From JAGVSR01 sp963778225 (GTDB taxonomy: Bacteria > Pseudomonadota > Alphaproteobacteria > Rhizobiales > Hyphomicrobiaceae), in the NCBI GenBank assembly GCA_963778225.1, contig CAVZTR010000007.1:51107-115106 (forward strand): DNA of 64,000 nucleotides, in the 5' to 3' direction. A program made the position numbers and the translations under genes. This document shows positions 51,430-60,630 of the stretch, one piece after another (position 1 is the first letter of the stretch; each line of letters begins with the position of its first letter). The notes beneath the pieces are model-generated. The model saw only the letters and a list, made by a program, of their open reading frames with translations, was not told where the DNA came from and did not search any database.

Positions 51430-53638
51430 TCAGCTGGCGGCGAGCTTGTGGATGGCGAGCGGAAGCGCGCGGATGCGTTGGCCGGTGAGGGCTGCGACGG
51501 CATTTGCCACGGCGGGGCCAACGGGGGGCGTTCCCGGTTCGCCGATGCCGGTTGGCGGCTCGGTCGAGGGAATGATGTGGACCTCCACCTTGGGCATCTC
51601 GTTGAAACGGAGCACTTCGTAGTCGCCAAAGTTGGCTTGATCCACGACGCCGTCGGTCAAGGTGACGTGCGAGTGTAAAACCGCGCCGAGGCCGTAGCCG
51701 ATGCCGCCCTCGATTTGAGCGACGATGTTGTCGGGATTGATCGGCAGGCCGCAATCCACCGCACAGACCACCCGATCTACTTTTGCTCGACCGTCTGCAA
51801 TGCGCACCTCCGCAACCTGTGCGACGAAGCTCTTGAAGCTTTCGTGCACGGCAACACCGCGAGCGATGCCATCGGCAGGTGGCGTGCCCCAGCCTGCCTT
51901 CTCGGCGGCGAGCTTCAACACGGCCGCGTGACGCGGGTGCTTCTGCAGCATGGCGAGACGGAAGGCGACGGGATCCTTACCGCTGCGCGCCGCGATCTCG
52001 TCAATCATCGTTTCCATCACGTAGGCGGTGTGCGTGTGGCCGACCGATCGCCACCACAAAGGTGGTGCACCGAACTTGGTGTTGTGCACTTCGACTTCGT
52101 AGTTCGGGATCGTGTAAGGCGTGTCGCTGACGCCTTCGACTGAGGTCGCGTCGACGCCGTTCTTGACGGAACTGGCTGCGAAGGCGGTGCCCTCCATGAT
52201 GGATTGCCCGACAATGCGGTGATGCCAGCCGGCGATATCACCACTTTCGGTGAGCCCCACCTTCACTTTGTGGACGTACATGGGGCGATAGTAGCCGCCT
52301 TTGATGTCATCTTCGCGCGTCCAGACGAGCTTGATCGGCTTGTCTGTGGCGAGGGCTTTGACGATGTGTGCGACTTCGGCGACGTAGTCGGAGTTGTACA
52401 CGGCGCGGCGGCCGAAGGAACCGCCGGCCCACTGGGTGTTGATGGCAACGTCTTCTGGCTTAATGCCGAGGATGGCTGCGGCAACCGACTGATCGATCGT
52501 CTGCAGTTGTGAGCCGGACCAGATGGTGGCCTTGTTGTCCTTGAAGGCGAGGATGGCGTTCAGCGGTTCCATTGGCGCGTGCGCCAGAAATGGAAAGACG
52601 AACTCCGCATCGATCACCGTCTTGGCACCGGCAATGGCTTTTTCGGCATCACCGTCCTTGCGCACGGACAGGCCGGGCTTGGCGGCGAGCGCCTTGTACT
52701 GTTCCAGCAGTTCGGCGGTGCCGCGCTTGTCTGCATCGGTCTCGTCCCATGTGACCTGCAGGGCATCGCGGCCCTTGATGGCCGCCCACGTGGAGGATGC
52801 GACGACGGCAACGCCGCCAGGAATGGTGACGACGCTGGTGACACCTTTCACGGCTTTGGCTTTGGCAGCATCGACCGAGCCGGGCTTGGCGCCGAAGCGC
52901 GGCGGCCGCGCGACGACGGCAACCAACATGTCGGGCAGGTGAATATCCTGAGTAAAGACCGGCGCGGCCGTGACCTTCGCCTTCTGATCGAGGCGCGGGA
53001 AAGACTTGCCGATGTAGATAAAGTCTTTTGGGTCCTTCAGCGTCACGGCGTCGGGTACCGGCATCTTTGCGGCGGCGGAGGCGAGTTCGCCGAAGGTGGC
53101 CGTGTTCGTGCCATCGGTGACGACGCCCTTCGAGACGGTGATCTTGGACGCGTCCGTTTTCCAGGCTTGAGCGGCGGCGGCGACGAGCATCTGTTTGGCG
53201 GCAGCACCGGCCTTGCGGTACTGCTCGAACGAATTGGCCATGGCGGTGGAGCCGCCGGTACCCTGAACGCCAAAAAACGTATTCTTGTAGAGGGCCGCGT
53301 TGGCGGGTGCGAATTCGGCAACCATCTGCGACCAGTCGGCATCGAGTTCATCTGCGACGAGGGTTGCGAGGCCCGTGGCCGTGCCCTGGCCCTTGTCGAG
53401 ATGCTTCGACAAAACGATCACCTTGTTGGCGGGCGTAATGGTGACGAAGGGATTGAACACGGCGTCGGCCGTGTCGGCGGCTTGAGCCGCTGTCGCCGAC
53501 TTGCACGGGAATATAGGCGCCGATCACGAGGCCGGCGCCGGTTCCGACAGACAAGCGAAGAAAGCCGCGGCGGTCGAGGGCGACCGGCTCTGCATTGGTG
53601 AGCGAGCGGACGGATGAGGCGATGTTGTCTTTGAACAT
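51430..53638 (-). CDS. IorB-like molybdenum hydroxylase large subunit, one-base frameshift
   Basis: About 735 residues after correction. This is the molybdopterin-binding subunit of the isoquinoline 1-oxidoreductase / aldehyde oxidase group of the xanthine dehydrogenase family. It starts at 53638 with MFKDN, has a Tat signal (DRRGFLRLSVGTGAGL), then the catalytic part (FNPFVTITPANKVIVLSKHL, GTGGSTAMANSFEQ, QWAGGSFGRRAVYNSDYV, GEPGTPPVGPAVANAV, with a catalytic Glu of the GEP motif). The frame jumps in the GGG run 53507-53509; removing one base joins the two halves. It is followed by the 2Fe-2S subunit gene 14 bases upstream. Tat export suggests a periplasmic enzyme for an N-heterocycle or aldehyde. 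Confidence 0.9.
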
Positions 53639-53652
53639 GTGCGCGTTCTCCC

Positions 53653-54111
53653 TCAGCCCTTCAGCGTTTCGGATGCGGTCTTTATCGCCGTGCGGATGCG
53701 GCCATAGGTGGCGCAGCGGCACAGGTTGCCGTTCATGGCTTCGTCGATGTCGGTATCCGTCGGCGCGGGCTTGCCATTGAGCAGCGCGACGGCGGCCATA
53801 ATCTGGCCCGGCTGGCAATAGCCGCACTGAGCGACGTCATGCTTCTCCCACGCGGAACGGACGGCTTCGGCCACCCGGCCTTCGAGGCCTTCGGGCGTGG
53901 TGATCGCTTGGCCGGCGACGCTTTCGATGGGCGTGACACAGGCGCGAATGGGTGAGCCGTCGGCGTACATGGTGCAGGCGCCGCACAGTGCCTGGCCGCA
54001 GCCGAACTTCGCCCCGGTCAGGCGCAGCTCGTCGCGCACGACCCAGAGCAGAGGCGTATCGGGATCTGCCGTGACCTCGACCTCGCGGCCGTTGATCGAG
54101 AGCTTCATCAT
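53653..54111 (-). CDS. IorA-like 2Fe-2S subunit
   Basis: A 152-residue ferredoxin-like subunit with two [2Fe-2S] centres. The first cluster motif is FGCGQALCGACT and the second is CGYCQPGQIM with LCRCATYGRI. The start LSINGREVEVTADPDTPLLW is typical for small subunits of xanthine-dehydrogenase-family oxidoreductases. ATG ATG at 54111 and 54108 follow GGAGGA. It forms an operon with the large subunit, 14 bases apart, and should pass electrons from the molybdenum site to an acceptor. Confidence 0.95.
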   Translation of the reverse strand: MMKLSINGREVEVTADPDTPLLWVVRDELRLTGAKFGCGQALCGACTMYADGSPIRACVTPIESVAGQAITTPEGLEGRVAEAVRSAWEKHDVAQCGYCQPGQIMAAVALLNGKPAPTDTDIDEAMNGNLCRCATYGRIRTAIKTASETLKG

Positions 54112-54280
54112 GGCATCCTCCGAAGGGTTCTAGGCGTTCGTCTCGCGCGCAAGATTATGATGCGGATTTGTGTCAGGCACGCGGCGGGGCGGGTTAGGGC
54201 CTTGGCGTATCTGGGAGATTAGCGGCAAACTTGCAAGCGCCTCTGGTGTCGCCTCGCGAAGGCAACGCCATTCTAGAACG

Positions 54281-54307
54281 CAAAACGGGAGCCTGCATGG
54301 CTCCCGT
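54281..54307 (-). terminator. Rho-independent terminator of hsp20
   Basis: A nine-base perfect stem, ACGGGAGCC with GGCTCCCGT, with a five-base loop. On the minus strand it is followed by TTTTG, 29 bases after the hsp20 stop. Confidence 0.8.
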
Positions 54308-54335
54308 GATGCCGTTTCGAAGCGACGCGTGGCTC

Positions 54336-54845
54336 TCAAGCGCCCTTGATCGCGATCTTGCGGACTTTTTCAGCGGCATTCGCCGATTTGGGCACCGTGA
54401 TCTTCAGGACGCCCTTGTCGAATGTGGCTTCCACATTGTCGGCATCCGGTTCGAACGGCAGCGCGATGCGGCGCATGAAGGTGCCGTGCGAGCGCTCGAC
54501 GAGGTGGTAGTGCTTCTTTTCGTCCTTCTCTTCCTTTTCGGCGGCGTGCTCGGCCTTCAGCGTGAGGACGCCATCCTCGAGATTCACGTCGATGTTCTTC
54601 TCGTCTATGCCGGGAAGTTCGGCCGTCACCTCGAGGCCTTTATCCGTTTCACAGACATCGACCTTGGGCGAGAGGAAGCCGTTGCCGCCCGAGAGCGCAG
54701 CGGGCAAGCCACCGAACAGGCCGCCTTGCGAGAAGCTTTCGAACAAGCGGTCCATTTCGCGGCGCATCGCATCGATCGGGTCGAAGGAGCGCGAGCTGGC
54801 GGGCGCGCGCGAGCCACCAAAGGGCGTCAGAGATTTTTGATCCAT
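54336..54845 (-). CDS. Hsp20/alpha-crystallin small heat-shock protein
   Basis: A 169-residue small heat-shock protein. The alpha-crystallin domain (PKVDVCETDKGLEVTAELPG, IDVNLEDGVLTLKAEHAAEK, RSHGTFMRRIALPFEPDAD, TFDKGVLKITVPKS) is complete, with a phenylalanine- and glycine-rich N-terminal arm and an I-x-I-like tail (KIAIKGA). It holds unfolding proteins for refolding by other chaperones. GGGAGA precedes the ATG. I did not find a clear ROSE or fourU thermosensor in the leader. The neighbours are not heat-shock genes. Confidence 0.95.
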   Translation of the reverse strand: MDQKSLTPFGGSRAPASSRSFDPIDAMRREMDRLFESFSQGGLFGGLPAALSGGNGFLSPKVDVCETDKGLEVTAELPGIDEKNIDVNLEDGVLTLKAEHAAEKEEKDEKKHYHLVERSHGTFMRRIALPFEPDADNVEATFDKGVLKITVPKSANAAEKVRKIAIKGA

Positions 54846-55056
54846 GAATAATCTCCCATGAGTTGTGCCGCCCGTATTCCTGGGGGCGGACCTTCGGCAA
54901 CACTAGAGATCGGGACGTGTTCCAGCCGTGACCATAATCAAGGCCGAGGCGCGCGAGACGCGATAAGGAGACGGATTTCGCGATCGGCATCTTCCGTTGC
55001 CGGATAAGTGGGCTAAGGGTTGCAATTGGGTTGCAAGTTCCTTGATAAGCCACAGC

Positions 55057-56043
55057 ATGACGCCTCATCTTTCCCCAAGTCACCACCCCGCTCGTTCGCT
55101 GCTGGCCGACGAAGATGTGCTCGGCGATTTGATCGCGTGGCGGGCGCAAGGGTTGCGGACGGCTCTCGTGACGCTCGTTGCGATCGACGGCAATACGCCG
55201 CGTCCACTGGGAGCGCAGATGGCTGTGGCGGAGGATCAGCGCTTCAGCGGGTATCTCTCCGGCGGATGCATCGAGCAGGCGATCGCGCTCGAAGCGTGTC
55301 AGACCATTGCGGCCGGTCAGAACCGGCTCGTGCGATACGGCAAGGGCTCGGCGTACTTTGACGTGCAGCTTCCGTGCGGGAGCGGGCTTGATCTCTATTT
55401 CGATCAGGGGCTGACGGCGGATGTGGTGGAGCGCATCGCGGAACGGCGTGCGGCGCGGCGGCCGTTCACGCTGGTTACGGATCTCGTGCGCGGGGAGAGC
55501 CGGATCGAGGACACAGTGCGCGAGACGGCCTGCGTCTTGAGCGGCGATGCGTTTCATCGTCCGCATCTGCCGCCGGTGCGTGTGTTGCTGGCGGGGGGCG
55601 GTCCGGCGCTGATCGCGGTGGCGGCGCTGTTTCAGGTGGCTGGCCTGGACATGCACATCATCACGCCGGATGACGCCGTGCGGGCGGAGCTTTCAGCGCG
55701 GGGGATCGACGCGCACGGACTGGCTGATGTAGGCGCCTTCGAGGACGATTTCGGCGATCCGTGGACGGCGGCCGTCGTTGCATTTCACGAGCATGCGTGG
55801 GAGGCGCCGGTTCTCGCACGCATTCTGACGCGGCCGTATTTCTATGTCGGCGTGATGGGCAGCCGCAAAGCGCACGAGACGCGCTTGGCGCAGCTCCGGG
55901 AGATGGGTGTGCGCGATGAGAATATCGCGCGGCTGAAGAGCCCCATCGGCATGATCGGCGGCGCCAAGAGCCGGGTCACGCTCGCGGCCGGCATTCTCGC
56001 GGACGTCTTGGCGGCGGCAAAGGCGGCGGGTCTGGTGGCGTGA
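55057..56043 (+). CDS. XdhC-family molybdenum hydroxylase maturation factor
   Basis: A 328-residue XdhC/CoxI-family protein. The N-terminal domain has VTLVAIDGNTPRPLGAQMAV, SGYLSGGCIEQAI, and LPCGSGLDLYFDQG. The C-terminal Rossmann-like domain has VLLAGGGPALIAVAALFQ and YFYVGVMGSRKAHETR. Such proteins bind the molybdenum cofactor and help insert it into xanthine-dehydrogenase-type enzymes; the IorAB-like pair next door is the likely client. ATG at 55057 has a weak ribosome site; the frame also opens at 54997 with a poor leader. Confidence 0.9.
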   Translation: MTPHLSPSHHPARSLLADEDVLGDLIAWRAQGLRTALVTLVAIDGNTPRPLGAQMAVAEDQRFSGYLSGGCIEQAIALEACQTIAAGQNRLVRYGKGSAYFDVQLPCGSGLDLYFDQGLTADVVERIAERRAARRPFTLVTDLVRGESRIEDTVRETACVLSGDAFHRPHLPPVRVLLAGGGPALIAVAALFQVAGLDMHIITPDDAVRAELSARGIDAHGLADVGAFEDDFGDPWTAAVVAFHEHAWEAPVLARILTRPYFYVGVMGSRKAHETRLAQLREMGVRDENIARLKSPIGMIGGAKSRVTLAAGILADVLAAAKAAGLVA

Positions 56044-56077
56044 GGGGGCCTTCGCGAGACGCACTCGAAATGGCTCA

Positions 56078-56482
56078 TCACACCAAACCGAGGATGCGGC
56101 CTGCCAGGAAAACTTGACAAAGGAATCCGGCGAAGAAGGCGATCGTGCGCAGGAGCGGAATTCCGAAGGTGTAAATCAGCGCGTGCGCGACCCGTGCGAA
56201 AAAGAATATCGCAGCGGCTAAAGCGGTGCCTGCCGTGCTCGCTTGCAGCATGTGCACCATGATGGCAAGTGGTGCGAAGACGACGAGATTTTCGATCGCA
56301 TTGCGGTGAGCGTGGCTCAGCCGATAGGACCAATCGGCATGCGGGCGCAGATCGGGCTCGGGGTTGCTCAGCGCCTTCCACAGACCCATCTCAAGTAACC
56401 GGTTGACGATGATCGGCACCCAGATGAGGCCTGTGAAAAGCGCGGTCAGCGTCGTGTAGTAAAGTTCGGCCGGAATGATCAT
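56078..56482 (-). CDS. MAPEG-family membrane protein
   Basis: A 134-residue protein with four membrane helices, the size and pattern of MAPEG proteins (IIPAELYYTTLTALFTGLIW, RLSHAHRNAIENLVVFAPLA, then FFFARVAHALIYTFGIPLLR). The HRNAIENL-type motif is characteristic. Members act in glutathione- or eicosanoid-related chemistry; the bacterial substrates are mostly unknown. AGGGGG is upstream of ATG at 56482. It is divergent from an AraC-type regulator and is a candidate target. Confidence 0.85.
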   Translation of the reverse strand: MIIPAELYYTTLTALFTGLIWVPIIVNRLLEMGLWKALSNPEPDLRPHADWSYRLSHAHRNAIENLVVFAPLAIMVHMLQASTAGTALAAAIFFFARVAHALIYTFGIPLLRTIAFFAGFLCQVFLAGRILGLV

Positions 56483-56643
56483 CGTGTAGCCCCCTGAAAT
56501 CGAGAGACGTGGCGAGGTCCTTGGACGTGCGCCACGCTTGGTGTTGATCAGATGGGATGATGATAGGCACACAGGACAATCGTCTGAATGACGGAAACGA
56601 TCAATTCTATTGCTTGAACGACTGTTTTTGGTAGGCTGCTTTA

Positions 56644-57612
56644 ATGGCATTCGGTTCGGGCAGCCCCTTCGACGATGCCCTGGAAGACCTTCGTGTTTCA
56701 GGGAGCGTCCTGCTGTTCGAGAGCTACACGCCGCCATGGGCGATCACCGTGCCGGGCGAAGGCGAGCTGAGACAGCTGCTCGGTGTCGGTCCAGAAATCC
56801 GAATTCTGCCGTTTCACTTGGTGCTCGAAGGCAGCTTCGAACTCACGCCAAGACGCTCACCGCGGGAGACGGTCTCAGCGCACGAAGTTGTCATCAGTAC
56901 GGGCGGGGATGAACACCTGATGTCCTCTGGCCATGTGCGAAAGCCGACGTCGTTTGCGGCGGTCTATGCCGGCGAACGGCCGGGCGCCGGGTCACTCGCA
57001 ACCGGCGCTGCTCCGACCAGACTGCTCTGCGGTGTGTTCCTGTTGAACAGCGCGCCGCTGAACCCGCTGCTGGGATCTTTGCCACCTGTCCTGAAGATCA
57101 TGACGGCCGGCGTTCCCGAGAGCCCCCTGCTGATGCGCGCGGCCGACATGCTGGCTCTCGAAGTCGGCGGCGGCAACCGCAATGGGTTTACCGCCGCACG
57201 GCTGATCGAGGTGTTCTGCGCCGAGGCGATCGCATCTTATCGGCGGGGCGAGGGCGCTGAGCGGACGGGTTGGTTCAAAGCGCTCGACGATCGCAAGGTT
57301 GGCAAGGCGCTCGCGCATCTTCATCGCGATCCGGGAGCCGCCTGGACAGTCGAGATGCTCGCTGACACGATTTCGATGTCACCGTCTCGTTTTGCCGCGC
57401 GCTTTCGACAGACCACCGGCCAGAGCGTCATGTCCTACGTCGCCAACTGGCGCATGAACGTTGCTTGCCGCCTCCTGCGTGAGACCGAAGGTGGGCTTGC
57501 CGATATCGCGCAGCGCGTCGGCTACCGGGATGTTGCAGCGTTCAGCCGAGCCTTCAAGGCACTGGTCGGAGAAAGCCCGTCAAAATGGCGCGGCGTGCGA
57601 CAAGCGGAATAG
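56644..57612 (+). CDS. AraC-family transcriptional regulator with cupin-like domain
   Basis: A 322-residue regulator. The N-terminal half is a cupin-like sensing domain (WAITVPGEGELRQLL, RILPFHLVLEGSFEL, FLLNSAPLNPLLGSLPPVLK), as in the AraC_N/Cupin_6 group. The C-terminal half has two helix-turn-helices: WTVEMLADTISMSPSRFAAR and GLADIAQRVGYRDVAAFSRA, ending SPSKWR. The family start here is MAFGSGSPFDD. It is divergent from the MAPEG gene across about 160 bases, so it likely controls that gene. Confidence 0.92.
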   Translation: MAFGSGSPFDDALEDLRVSGSVLLFESYTPPWAITVPGEGELRQLLGVGPEIRILPFHLVLEGSFELTPRRSPRETVSAHEVVISTGGDEHLMSSGHVRKPTSFAAVYAGERPGAGSLATGAAPTRLLCGVFLLNSAPLNPLLGSLPPVLKIMTAGVPESPLLMRAADMLALEVGGGNRNGFTAARLIEVFCAEAIASYRRGEGAERTGWFKALDDRKVGKALAHLHRDPGAAWTVEMLADTISMSPSRFAARFRQTTGQSVMSYVANWRMNVACRLLRETEGGLADIAQRVGYRDVAAFSRAFKALVGESPSKWRGVRQAE

Positions 57613-57660
57613 GCTTTCGGGGAGGGCAGGCACTCATCGCAAGTCCTAACCGGGGAGTGT

Positions 57661-58386
57661 TCAACGCGCGATCTGCCACGGTTCTTGCTGCAAACTGATG
57701 GCATCAGCGGCCTTGTGGTGAAGGCGATGCAGTGTGTTTTCGATTTCTCGTCTGGCGAATTCCAGATCTGCCTTGCTCGCGTTTGCGGCCACCTCAATCG
57801 GCGGCGACCAGAGGATCGCACCTCGGCCAAAAGGCAGGACAACGTGGGTTCTGTCCCAATTGCTCAGCTCGACGCGTCTGTCCGTCAGGGCGGCAAAACA
57901 GTGAATCGGTGCTCCGGATATCTGCGCCAGCTTGGCGGCGCCGATTCCAGCGATGCCTGCTCGTTTCGGAATGTCAGCCGTCATGAGGATCGCGCGATCT
58001 TGCTTTAGCTCAGCGACCATCGCCCGGAACGCTTTCGATCCTCCCTTGCGTTTGGAGTCGGCTGCGGTGGTGGCTCCAGATCCCGTAATGACCTTGTAAC
58101 CCGCATGGGCCGCGGCGAGCCCTATGATCCTGCCGTCGCGATGAGATGCGGCAAGCAAGCCCGGTTTGGGATGGCTGCGTATGGCGACGTGACCAAGAAA
58201 CTGCCTACCGTGCCACGTCAATGCAATCAGTCCGCGGTCAGGATCCCAGGGTGGTTCGGCACCTTCATCGATGATCCAACGGGTCTTGGTCGCGACATAG
58301 GACAGATACCACCTCAGAGACGTACTCATTAGACGCTGACTAAGGCTTGGCGAGAGTTCGCGGGCTTCGTCCACGGATTCACCCAT
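57661..58386 (-). CDS. DUF374 lysophospholipid acyltransferase-like protein
   Basis: A protein of about 241 residues matching DUF374 (COG2121), a distant relative of the glycerolipid acyltransferases. It has LIALTWHGRQFLGH, LAASHRDGRII, GSGATTAADSKRKGGSKAFR, and ILMTADIPKRAG, the segments that correspond to the HxxxxD-like and EGxR-like parts. Members are thought to act on Kdo-lipid or other membrane lipids. Start is placed at 58386; the frame extends to 58437. It has no operon partner. Confidence 0.85.
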   Translation of the reverse strand: MGESVDEARELSPSLSQRLMSTSLRWYLSYVATKTRWIIDEGAEPPWDPDRGLIALTWHGRQFLGHVAIRSHPKPGLLAASHRDGRIIGLAAAHAGYKVITGSGATTAADSKRKGGSKAFRAMVAELKQDRAILMTADIPKRAGIAGIGAAKLAQISGAPIHCFAALTDRRVELSNWDRTHVVLPFGRGAILWSPPIEVAANASKADLEFARREIENTLHRLHHKAADAISLQQEPWQIAR

Positions 58387-58537
58387 TGCTATCGTTGGTT
58401 TCGTGTTCCCGTCGACGACGTGGCGGCAGCGCAGCACATCGAAGCGCGCGCGGGTTCTGTTTTACCACTCGACGGCGGTGGGAACGGATGGGCAGGAGAA
58501 CGGCAAAAGCCTGCGCGCTGGCTCGATGGGAGCGGCG

Positions 58538-59206
58538 TCAGAACCGGGTTATGAGCCCGAACTTTATCAGGTCCATTTGCGCACTTACGTCACCGGCCGA
58601 TGCCGGTAATGAAGCGAAGCTTTCTTCGCCGAATTCAACGCGGACGTATTCGACACGCGCTGTCAGCATCTTGTTCCATTTGTACTCGACGCCGCCACCA
58701 GCAGCCCATCCGTTGAGCTTCTGGCTGTCGCTGACACCGGTGGTCCGATCGCTGATTTCGAGATCGGCAAACGCCCATCCGCCGGTGGCGTAAGCCATGT
58801 ACCGCCCGGATGTGTAGCCAAGCCTGGCGCGGAGCGTACCGTAGTACTGGAGGTCAGCGGCGTAGCTGGTGGTCTCGCTATCGAGCCAAGAGTAGAAGCC
58901 ATCGGCAGCAAACCCTACGACGATGCCGCCGATCTGATAGTCGTAGCCCAGTTCCAGGCCTGCACGCCAACCCTCGGCGTCTTTGACGGCGGCGCCACCG
59001 TTCGCTTTCAGGCTCAACGTGTCATAGCCGACGTCGGGATTGAAGATGAAGCCGGTCCAGGACAATGGTCCGATTGAAGCGTCGTCATCCCAAGCCAAGA
59101 AACTGAGGTCCGTTGCAGCGGCTGGCGCCGTCAAGGTCAGCGCACACAGCGCGGCTGCAAGGCCGGCTTTGCCGCGAGTTCGTGCCGGTGCTGATTTCAT
59201 GGTCAT
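58538..59206 (-). CDS. Outer-membrane beta-barrel protein (Omp25/opacity type)
   Basis: A 222-residue exported beta-barrel. The signal peptide (TRGKAGLAAALCALTLTAPA) is cleaved after ATA-like AAA. The mature part alternates aromatic/polar residues: LSWTGFIFNPDVGYD, GWRAGLELGYDYQIGG, YGTLRARLGYTSGRYMAYAT, ending LIKFGLITRF with a terminal phenylalanine as for outer membrane barrels. Length and pattern fit the eight-strand Omp25/RopB-like porin-like group. It lies 68 bases from the two-component system on the same strand and might be a target. Confidence 0.88.
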   Translation of the reverse strand: MTMKSAPARTRGKAGLAAALCALTLTAPAAATDLSFLAWDDDASIGPLSWTGFIFNPDVGYDTLSLKANGGAAVKDAEGWRAGLELGYDYQIGGIVVGFAADGFYSWLDSETTSYAADLQYYGTLRARLGYTSGRYMAYATGGWAFADLEISDRTTGVSDSQKLNGWAAGGGVEYKWNKMLTARVEYVRVEFGEESFASLPASAGDVSAQMDLIKFGLITRF

Positions 59207-59274
59207 TTGCGATCCATTCTCAAAGCTGCAATGGCCATCGTTGTGGGGCTTGCCCATTGCAGAACTCTGACGCG

Positions 59275-60630
59275 TCAGGTGGCCGCCTCCGATAAGCGAA
59301 ATCGCAGCAGGAATGTAGCGCCGCCGCCACAGGTCTCCTCTATCGAAACGTCCCCGCCGTGCCGGATCATGACTTCCCGGACGATCGCCAGCCCAAGACC
59401 GGTCCCAGGCGGCAACTCATCCTTGCGCCAGAACGGCTCGAAAATGACGTCGCGATCCTCGGGATTTATGCCGGGACCGTGGTCTGAAACCTCCACGATC
59501 CCGCCCGAAAGAACGCTGACGTCGACCGTGCCGCCGACCGGCTCGGCCCTGATGGCGTTATCGATGAGATTGGCGACCGCACTCTCGATAGATTGTGCGT
59601 TACCGATGATCCGCTCGTTGTCTGTGAGATTGCGAAATTCGATCGCCTTGTTTGCACGCAGGACGAGAGGGGCCCTGTCTGCAACGACGCCCCGCACAAG
59701 CGCAACGAGGTCCACGCGCTCATCGAGGTTCACCTCTCGCTGTCCGAGCCGGGAGATCGTCAACATTTGCTCGACAAGAGTACCGACACGCATCGTGTCC
59801 CGCTGCAACTCGACCTTCAAAATCGTTTCCGGCAACGTGTCCAAGCGGGCGCGCAAGATTGCCAGGGGCGTTCGCATCTCATGGGCAGAATTTGCAGCGT
59901 ACAGCTTCTGGCGGGCGAAACCTCGATCGAGCCGATCAAGAGCGCCGTTGATGGCTTTGATCAGCGGCAGGAATGCAACTTCGAGATCACGCTCCGGCAG
60001 TCGCTCGCTCGTTCGTGACACATCGATAAGACTTGCCCTTTGCGCCAAAGCATCGAGCGGAGCAAGAATACGACGAACGAAAATCGGAATGGCAAACAGT
60101 GCGCCGATGACGATCGGGGCATACATTGGAATGACGGCGGGCGCGAAGACCTTAAAGTAGCTTGCTGCATCTTCGGAGCCAAAAGCATTTCCGGTCGTCA
60201 ACACCAGAAATCGGCCTACGGGCGTGGACTGCATCGTGACGACCAGAGTGTCACCTGGTCGGTCAGAAAGATCTGACGCAAGCGTGCCTTCCTCGCGCGG
60301 TGGATATTGACTTAAGGTCAAGGCAGCTTGGCGTAGCTTTTCGCTCGAACTTGCAACAATGCGCGATTTATCGAGATCGAAGAGCGCAAACTCAAGTGAA
60401 GGACGACTGTCCTTGTAGGACAGCCAGTTCTCGCTTGGCTCGAATGAGATTTGCCCATTGTCACCGCGCCTCAGCGAAGCAAGTAAGTTGTGGCGCGCCG
60501 TGTACTCTGCAATCTCACTGTAGGTGGTGTAAGGGGCCAGAAGCGGGAACAGCAGCATGGCAATGATCACGAGAATGATCTGAGCGCCAACAAGCCAGAT
60601 GAGTAGACGCGTTGATAGTGAGCGGATCAT
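59275..60630 (-). CDS. Two-component sensor histidine kinase
   Basis: A 451-residue membrane kinase. Two membrane segments (about residues 9-31 and 165-187) bracket a periplasmic domain of about 130 residues. A HAMP-like linker is followed by the H-box NSAHEMRTPLAILRARL with His250, and the ATP-binding domain (NLIDNAIRAEP, SDHGPGINPEDRD, FWRKDELPPGTGLGLAIVRE). It overlaps the response regulator gene by four bases. The stimulus is unknown. The periplasmic domain is not one I recognise. Confidence 0.93.
   Translation of the reverse strand: MIRSLSTRLLIWLVGAQIILVIIAMLLFPLLAPYTTYSEIAEYTARHNLLASLRRGDNGQISFEPSENWLSYKDSRPSLEFALFDLDKSRIVASSSEKLRQAALTLSQYPPREEGTLASDLSDRPGDTLVVTMQSTPVGRFLVLTTGNAFGSEDAASYFKVFAPAVIPMYAPIVIGALFAIPIFVRRILAPLDALAQRASLIDVSRTSERLPERDLEVAFLPLIKAINGALDRLDRGFARQKLYAANSAHEMRTPLAILRARLDTLPETILKVELQRDTMRVGTLVEQMLTISRLGQREVNLDERVDLVALVRGVVADRAPLVLRANKAIEFRNLTDNERIIGNAQSIESAVANLIDNAIRAEPVGGTVDVSVLSGGIVEVSDHGPGINPEDRDVIFEPFWRKDELPPGTGLGLAIVREVMIRHGGDVSIEETCGGGATFLLRFRLSEAAT

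Noticed and set aside
54846..54960. Possible ROSE-type RNA thermometer before hsp20
   Set aside because: The leader does not show the conserved sequence that pairs with the ribosome site in ROSE elements; only a weak hairpin is possible by eye.
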